From Marinosulfonomonas sp. PRT-SC04 (GTDB lineage Bacteria; Pseudomonadota; Alphaproteobacteria; Rhodobacterales; Rhodobacteraceae): a stretch of DNA of 9,310 bases. This document shows, in pieces, positions 6,194 through 9,310 of the stretch. Every line of letters begins with the position of its first letter. The first letter of the stretch is position 1. The stretch is from NCBI GenBank assembly GCA_001321835.1, contig JPUR01000102.1, positions 1-9,310 of the forward strand, in the 5' to 3' direction. The position numbers were made by a program, and so were the translations under genes. The notes below the pieces were generated by a model. It made no database searches, was not told where the DNA came from, and saw only the letters and a list, made by a program, of their open reading frames with translations.

Positions 6194-6580
6194 ATGATTT
6201 TCCGCTACACCATTCTTTACGTCCACAATGTCGAAGAAACCCTCGCTCTGTTCAATCGGGCGTTCGGCTTTAAAACCGCATTTCTACACGAAAGCAAAGA
6301 CTACGGCGAGCTGGACACCGGCCAGACCAAACTGGCATTTTCCTCGATTGCGCTGATGCAAAGCCTCGGCAAATCCCCTGCCACCGATCCCGTGAAAAAG
6401 CCCGCCTTCGAGATCGCCTTTGAAACCGATGACGTGGCACGCGCATTGGAAAAAGCGATCAACGCTGGGGCTGAATTGGTGCAAGATGTGACCGAGATGC
6501 CGTGGGGGCAAACCATCGCCTATGTGCGGCTGTCGGAGGGTATTTTAATCGAGATTTGCACAGCGGTTCAGACCACGTAA
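6194..6580 (+). CDS. VOC-superfamily (glyoxalase/bleomycin-resistance fold) protein
   Basis: A 128-residue cytoplasmic protein with two babab modules of the vicinal-oxygen-chelate fold. The first module runs from residue 2 to about 55 (FRYTILYVHNVEETLALFNRAFG start). The second begins near 71 (AFEIAFETDDVARALEKAINAGAE) and ends in PWGQTIAYVRLSEGILIEIC (103-122). Likely metal-site positions are E39 in the first module and E120 in the last strand. The usual histidine near the N-terminus is not obvious (Y5/T6 occupy that region), so glyoxalase I activity cannot be claimed. Family members include lactoylglutathione lyases, dioxygenases and antibiotic-binding proteins. ATG 6194 has AAAAGG eight bases upstream. 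It follows the DUF2244 pseudogene by 109 bases and converges on yqeY. Confidence 0.85.
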   Translation: MIFRYTILYVHNVEETLALFNRAFGFKTAFLHESKDYGELDTGQTKLAFSSIALMQSLGKSPATDPVKKPAFEIAFETDDVARALEKAINAGAELVQDVTEMPWGQTIAYVRLSEGILIEICTAVQTT

Positions 6581-6664
6581 CCCGGCCCCGAACGCTGCGC
6601 GCCACAATCGGCATAGCCGTATCATCGGCCAAACCTGATTGCTCCGCCGCCTGGGGCTGCCGGC

Positions 6665-6688
6665 GATTGCCACGACTGCAGGGCAATC
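6665..6688. terminator. Hairpin between convergent VOC and YqeY genes
   Basis: GATTGCC (6665-6671) and GGCAATC (6682-6688) form a perfect 7-bp stem with a 10-base loop in the 120-base gap between two convergent genes. No T-run follows on either strand, so it would be at best a weak or Rho-assisted terminator. The rest of the gap shows no gene. Confidence 0.3.
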
Positions 6689-6700
6689 ACATCCGCGATG

Positions 6701-7162
6701 CTAGCCCAGCTGGTTCTTGACCATCGGGCCGACTTTGCCGAAATCCATCTGGCCCATGTATTTGCCTTTCAGCACGCCCATGACCTTGCCCATATCGCGG
6801 ATCGATTCGGCACCAACCTTGGCAATCGCCGCTTTAACGGCCGCAGCCGACTCATCAGCACTCAATTGCTTGGGCAGGAATCCCTCGATCACCAAAATCT
6901 CGGCGCGTTCTTTTTCGGCCAATTCCAGCCGCGCACCTTCTTCATAGGCCCGCGCACTTTCTTGGCGCTGCTTAACCATTTTGCCAAGGATACCAAGCAC
7001 ATCCGCATCGGACACCCCCGCATCGGCAGCATCGGTACCGCGCAATGCAATATCGCGATCCTTGATGGCAGCATTAATCAAACGCAACGTCGGCAGCCGA
7101 TCGACTTCTCTGTTGCGCATCGCGTTTTTCAACGCATCCGAAAGTTGGATTCGTAAAGTCAT
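6701..7162 (-). CDS. GatB/YqeY-domain protein
   Basis: A 153-residue protein of the stand-alone YqeY family, close to the usual length of about 150. It resembles the helical C-terminal tail domain of the amidotransferase subunit GatB, which binds tRNA, but the role of free YqeY proteins is not settled. Family features seen are LPTLRLINAAIKDRDI (23-38), an ILGKMVKQRQESARAYEEGAR stretch (about 57-77), FLPKQLS (95-101) and GKVMGVLKGKYMGQMDFGKV (124-143). The ATG at 7162-7160 has GAGG seven bases upstream on the minus strand. It diverges from carA with 189 bases between them, an arrangement I recall from other Rhodobacterales. The protein is predicted soluble, with no signal peptide. Confidence 0.9.
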   Translation of the reverse strand: MTLRIQLSDALKNAMRNREVDRLPTLRLINAAIKDRDIALRGTDAADAGVSDADVLGILGKMVKQRQESARAYEEGARLELAEKERAEILVIEGFLPKQLSADESAAAVKAAIAKVGAESIRDMGKVMGVLKGKYMGQMDFGKVGPMVKNQLG

Positions 7163-7293
7163 CCGGTGTCCTCATCCCTTAGGTGTCCGAAAATTCATGA
7201 ACACCCACCCTACCCCGACAAAACCGCCATGACAACCGCCGCCGCTCCACGTAAGCATTTGTTTTCATTGGACAACCTAAAATTCCTTTCTAC

Positions 7294-7322
7294 TTGACCC
7301 GCACTGCGCGCCGCCTTAGGTT
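7294..7322 (+). promoter_or_regulatory. Candidate carA promoter
   Basis: TTGACC (7294-7299, five of six to TTGACA) and TAGGTT (7317-7322, three of six to TATAAT) are separated by 17 bases. Transcription would start near 7329, giving a leader of about 23 bases that includes AAGGAG (7339-7344). The -10 match is weak. The leader is too short for an attenuator, and I see no riboswitch or pyrimidine-sensing structure. Confidence 0.35.
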
Positions 7323-7351
7323 CCGGTAGATTTCAGACAAGGAGTCGGATC

Positions 7352-8518
7352 ATGCCTGCCGCTGCCGCCAAAATTACCCCCTTCAAACCGACTGCCTGCC
7401 TTGCCTTGGCAGATGGCACCTTATTTTACGGCATTGGCTTTGGCGCCATCGGCAATTGCGAGGCCGAATTGTGCTTCAACACCGCCATGACCGGCTATCA
7501 GGAAATTATGACGGATCCGTCTTATGCGGGCCAGATTATCACCTTTACCTTCCCGCATATCGGCAACACCGGCGTCACCCCCGAGGATGATGAAAGTGCG
7601 GCTCCCGTCGCTGCGGGCATCGTTGTGAAATGGGATCCGACAGAGCCTGCAAACTGGCGCTCGACCGGTGATTTGCGCGACTGGATGGAGGCGCGTGGGC
7701 GCATCGGTATTGGTGGGCTTGATACCCGTCGCCTGACCCGCGCAATTCGCCAGCAAGGTGCGCCGCATGTGGCGCTGTCCCATGACCCAGGTGGCAATTT
7801 TGACATCGAAGCCTTGGTAGCAAAAGCCCGTTCTTTTCAAGGCCTTGATGGGCTTGATCTGGCCAAAACAGTGACGTGTGATCAGTCTTATACATGGGAT
7901 GAAATGCGGTGGGCTTGGGCCGACGGCTATACCAAACGCAGCACCAAAGGCCACAAGGTTGTGGCGATTGATTTCGGCGCCAAACGCAATATTTTACGCT
8001 GCCTCGCATCGGCCGGCTGCGATGTCACCGTGCTGCCGGCAACCGCCACCGCCGAGGAGGTTTTGGCCCATAATCCGGCCGGCGTTTTCCTCTCCAACGG
8101 CCCCGGTGATCCGGCTGCAACCGGCGAATATGCGGTGCCAATGATCAAGGGCATTCTGGCCGCTGACATTCCGATATTTGGCATTTGCCTTGGCCACCAA
8201 ATGCTCGCGCTGGCGCTTGGCGCCAAGACCATTAAAATGAATCACGGCCATCACGGTGCCAACCATCCGGTTAAGGATGTGGAAACTGGAAAAGTTGAAA
8301 TCACCTCGATGAATCATGGCTTTACCGTCGATTCTCAAACCCTGCCAGACGGGGTGATCGAAACCCACGTCTCGCTGTTTGACGGCTCCAATTGTGGCAT
8401 TCGCCTCCAGGGTAAGCCGGTGTTTTCAGTGCAACACCACCCCGAGGCCAGCCCCGGCCCGCAGGATAGTGTCTACTTGTTTGACCGGTTCGTCACTTTA
8501 ATTGAAAAAACTGCGTAA
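7352..8518 (+). CDS. carA: Carbamoyl-phosphate synthase small (glutaminase) subunit
   Basis: A 388-residue protein of normal CarA length. It hydrolyses glutamine and channels ammonia to CarB, which makes carbamoyl phosphate for arginine and pyrimidine synthesis in the cytoplasm. The N-terminal CPSase domain spans about residues 14-145 (FNTAMTGYQEIMTDPSYAGQ at 42-61). The class I glutamine amidotransferase domain spans about 203-385. It has the nucleophile C279 in FGICLGHQ, the oxyanion region LSNGPGDP (247-254), and the His/Glu pair H363 and E365 in HHPEASPGP. All catalytic residues are intact. ATG 7352 is fixed by AAGGAG seven bases upstream. carB is not downstream in this window, so the two subunits are encoded apart, as is common in alphaproteobacteria. 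Confidence 0.97.
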   Translation: MPAAAAKITPFKPTACLALADGTLFYGIGFGAIGNCEAELCFNTAMTGYQEIMTDPSYAGQIITFTFPHIGNTGVTPEDDESAAPVAAGIVVKWDPTEPANWRSTGDLRDWMEARGRIGIGGLDTRRLTRAIRQQGAPHVALSHDPGGNFDIEALVAKARSFQGLDGLDLAKTVTCDQSYTWDEMRWAWADGYTKRSTKGHKVVAIDFGAKRNILRCLASAGCDVTVLPATATAEEVLAHNPAGVFLSNGPGDPAATGEYAVPMIKGILAADIPIFGICLGHQMLALALGAKTIKMNHGHHGANHPVKDVETGKVEITSMNHGFTVDSQTLPDGVIETHVSLFDGSNCGIRLQGKPVFSVQHHPEASPGPQDSVYLFDRFVTLIEKTA

Positions 8519-8528
8519 TACTGTAGAT

Positions 8529-8547
8529 TATTAACCCGCTGTTAATA
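8529..8547. promoter_or_regulatory. Palindrome with TTAA-N7-TTAA core, CtrA-like
   Basis: TATTAAC, five bases, GTTAATA form a perfect 7-base inverted repeat. Its core TTAA-N7-TTAA (8531-8545) fits the CtrA consensus of alphaproteobacteria on both strands, except that the C following the right-hand TTAA is replaced by T. It sits between carA and the right-edge gene, 50 bases before the chosen start of the latter. It has few G or C bases in the stem and no T-run, so it is a poor terminator. An operator is the better reading. Confidence 0.45.
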
Positions 8548-8596
8548 TTGATTGCCAAGAATAGGGGGTGTCCTTTTCCTTGCGCGATTATACAAA

Positions 8597-9310
8597 ATGC
8601 AGTCTTCAAACCAATCTGTCGTCGTAGACTTCCTCACACGCAACCCCGTGGCACTGGCACAGCTGACCGCGGTGCCCCCCACAACCGCCCCCAGAACGCC
8701 GATTGGTGAAATTCTGGTTCAATCGGGGGCGCTGTCGCAAAGTGATTTACTTAAAGCAATCGCCCTGCGGAATCGCGAAGAAACCCAGATCGGGAACATC
8801 CTGCTCAATCACGGCATGGTCACCGAGGCTGATTTATTTGGTGCCCTGTCGATGCAATTTGGCGCCACGTTGGTGGATTTACAAAAGCACCCGGCCAATC
8901 CAAATCTGGTCGGAATGATTGACCTTGAACTTTGCCTGACTGAAAATGTTGTGCCATGGCAACACATTGGCGGCGCCTTGGTGATTGCCACCTCAAGGCC
9001 GGATCGTTTTGAATTGCTCCGCAACAATTATCCGGCAGAATTTGGTGACGCATTAATGGCGATCGCGCCGGAATATGATATTCAAAACGCATTGATGACG
9101 ACCAACCGAGATGCCTTGATTGAGCGTGCTGAAACCCGTGTACCACTTGAGGAAAGCTGCCGCACGTGGGACCCAAAACGCATGTTACGCCTCACGATTG
9201 CTGTCGCACTGATGCTTACGGTCGGCATGATCCTTTCGCCGAACACCTGCCTAACCAGCGTTGTTGCATGGATCGGGTTGGGTCTGATACGGAAGTATTC
9301 TGTTTCATTC
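8597..9310 (+). CDS. Partial: GspE_N-like domain protein, probably an inverting-type membrane glycosyltransferase
   Basis: An open frame of 238 codons with no stop that continues past the right edge. Residues about 35-135 resemble the GspE N-terminal (MshEN-like) domain: TPIGEILVQSGALSQSDLLKA, then QIGNILLNHGMVTEADL, then LSMQFGATLVDL. Such domains bind nucleotides such as c-di-GMP in some ATPases. A hydrophobic segment follows at about 196-214, and a second at 218-230. I recall this order, ahead of a family 2 glycosyltransferase catalytic domain, in roseobacter proteins; the catalytic part is outside the window, so the product is inferred. A type II secretion ATPase is less likely because a membrane segment follows the domain. 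The ATG has no Shine-Dalgarno before it, so it may be leaderless or the start may differ. The CtrA-like palindrome at 8529-8547 may control it. Confidence 0.65.
   Translation, partial: MQSSNQSVVVDFLTRNPVALAQLTAVPPTTAPRTPIGEILVQSGALSQSDLLKAIALRNREETQIGNILLNHGMVTEADLFGALSMQFGATLVDLQKHPANPNLVGMIDLELCLTENVVPWQHIGGALVIATSRPDRFELLRNNYPAEFGDALMAIAPEYDIQNALMTTNRDALIERAETRVPLEESCRTWDPKRMLRLTIAVALMLTVGMILSPNTCLTSVVAWIGLGLIRKYSVSF

Noticed and set aside
6698..7156. A 152-codon frame on the plus strand
   Set aside because: It is the antisense shadow of the YqeY gene; it has no ribosome site and its composition (His, Phe, Gln rich) follows from the opposite codons.
1..9310. Mobile element, CRISPR array, toxin-antitoxin pair or phage remnant
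   Set aside because: No transposase, direct-repeat array, integrase or paired small toxin-like genes were seen; apart from the DUF2244 pseudogene, the complete genes are intact and mostly of core type.

Overview
The window reads as a chromosomal segment of an alphaproteobacterium, most likely a marine Rhodobacterales (Roseobacter-group) member. The grounds are: a cytochrome c550/c2 gene directly before an isolated aa3 oxidase subunit I gene (ctaD), as in Paracoccus-type genomes; CtaD active-site residues numbered exactly one below the Paracoccus protein; a DUF2244 gene; a yqeY/carA divergent pair; and a protein with an N-terminal GspE_N-like domain of the sort seen on roseobacter glycosyltransferases. 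GC content is moderate. I see no phage, insertion sequence, CRISPR or plasmid signature, so this is core genome with one decaying gene.

Layout. Positions 1-166 hold, on the minus strand, the first codons of a gene that runs off the left edge and a complete tRNA-Leu(GAG). Positions 306-1678 hold a divergent pair: a DUF2306 membrane protein (minus) and a membrane-anchored LytTR transcription regulator (plus). lipB (lipoate biosynthesis) follows the regulator by 9 bases. Positions 2430-5535 form a respiratory block: a Tat-exported pseudoazurin (copper electron carrier), a periplasmic cytochrome c550/c2, then ctaD. Both carriers can in principle donate electrons to periplasm-facing oxidases or denitrification enzymes. 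A 287-base gap before ctaD carries a perfect FNR-type box, a 12-bp hairpin, a perfect TATAAT and a second near-perfect FNR-type box, which suggests oxygen control. Just after ctaD lies a DUF2244 gene broken by one stop and two frameshifts.

Positions 6194-7162 hold a VOC/glyoxalase-fold protein (plus) converging on a YqeY-type protein (minus). The latter is divergent from carA (7352-8518), the glutaminase subunit of carbamoyl-phosphate synthetase. At the right edge a long open gene (8597 to beyond 9310) begins, preceded by a TTAA-N7-TTAA palindrome resembling a CtrA site.

The most interesting observations are the FNR-box/hairpin regulatory gap before ctaD, the very recent-looking DUF2244 pseudogene with a terminator-like hairpin inside its 5' end, and the CtrA-like palindrome before the last gene. 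I found no convincing wholly new biological system.
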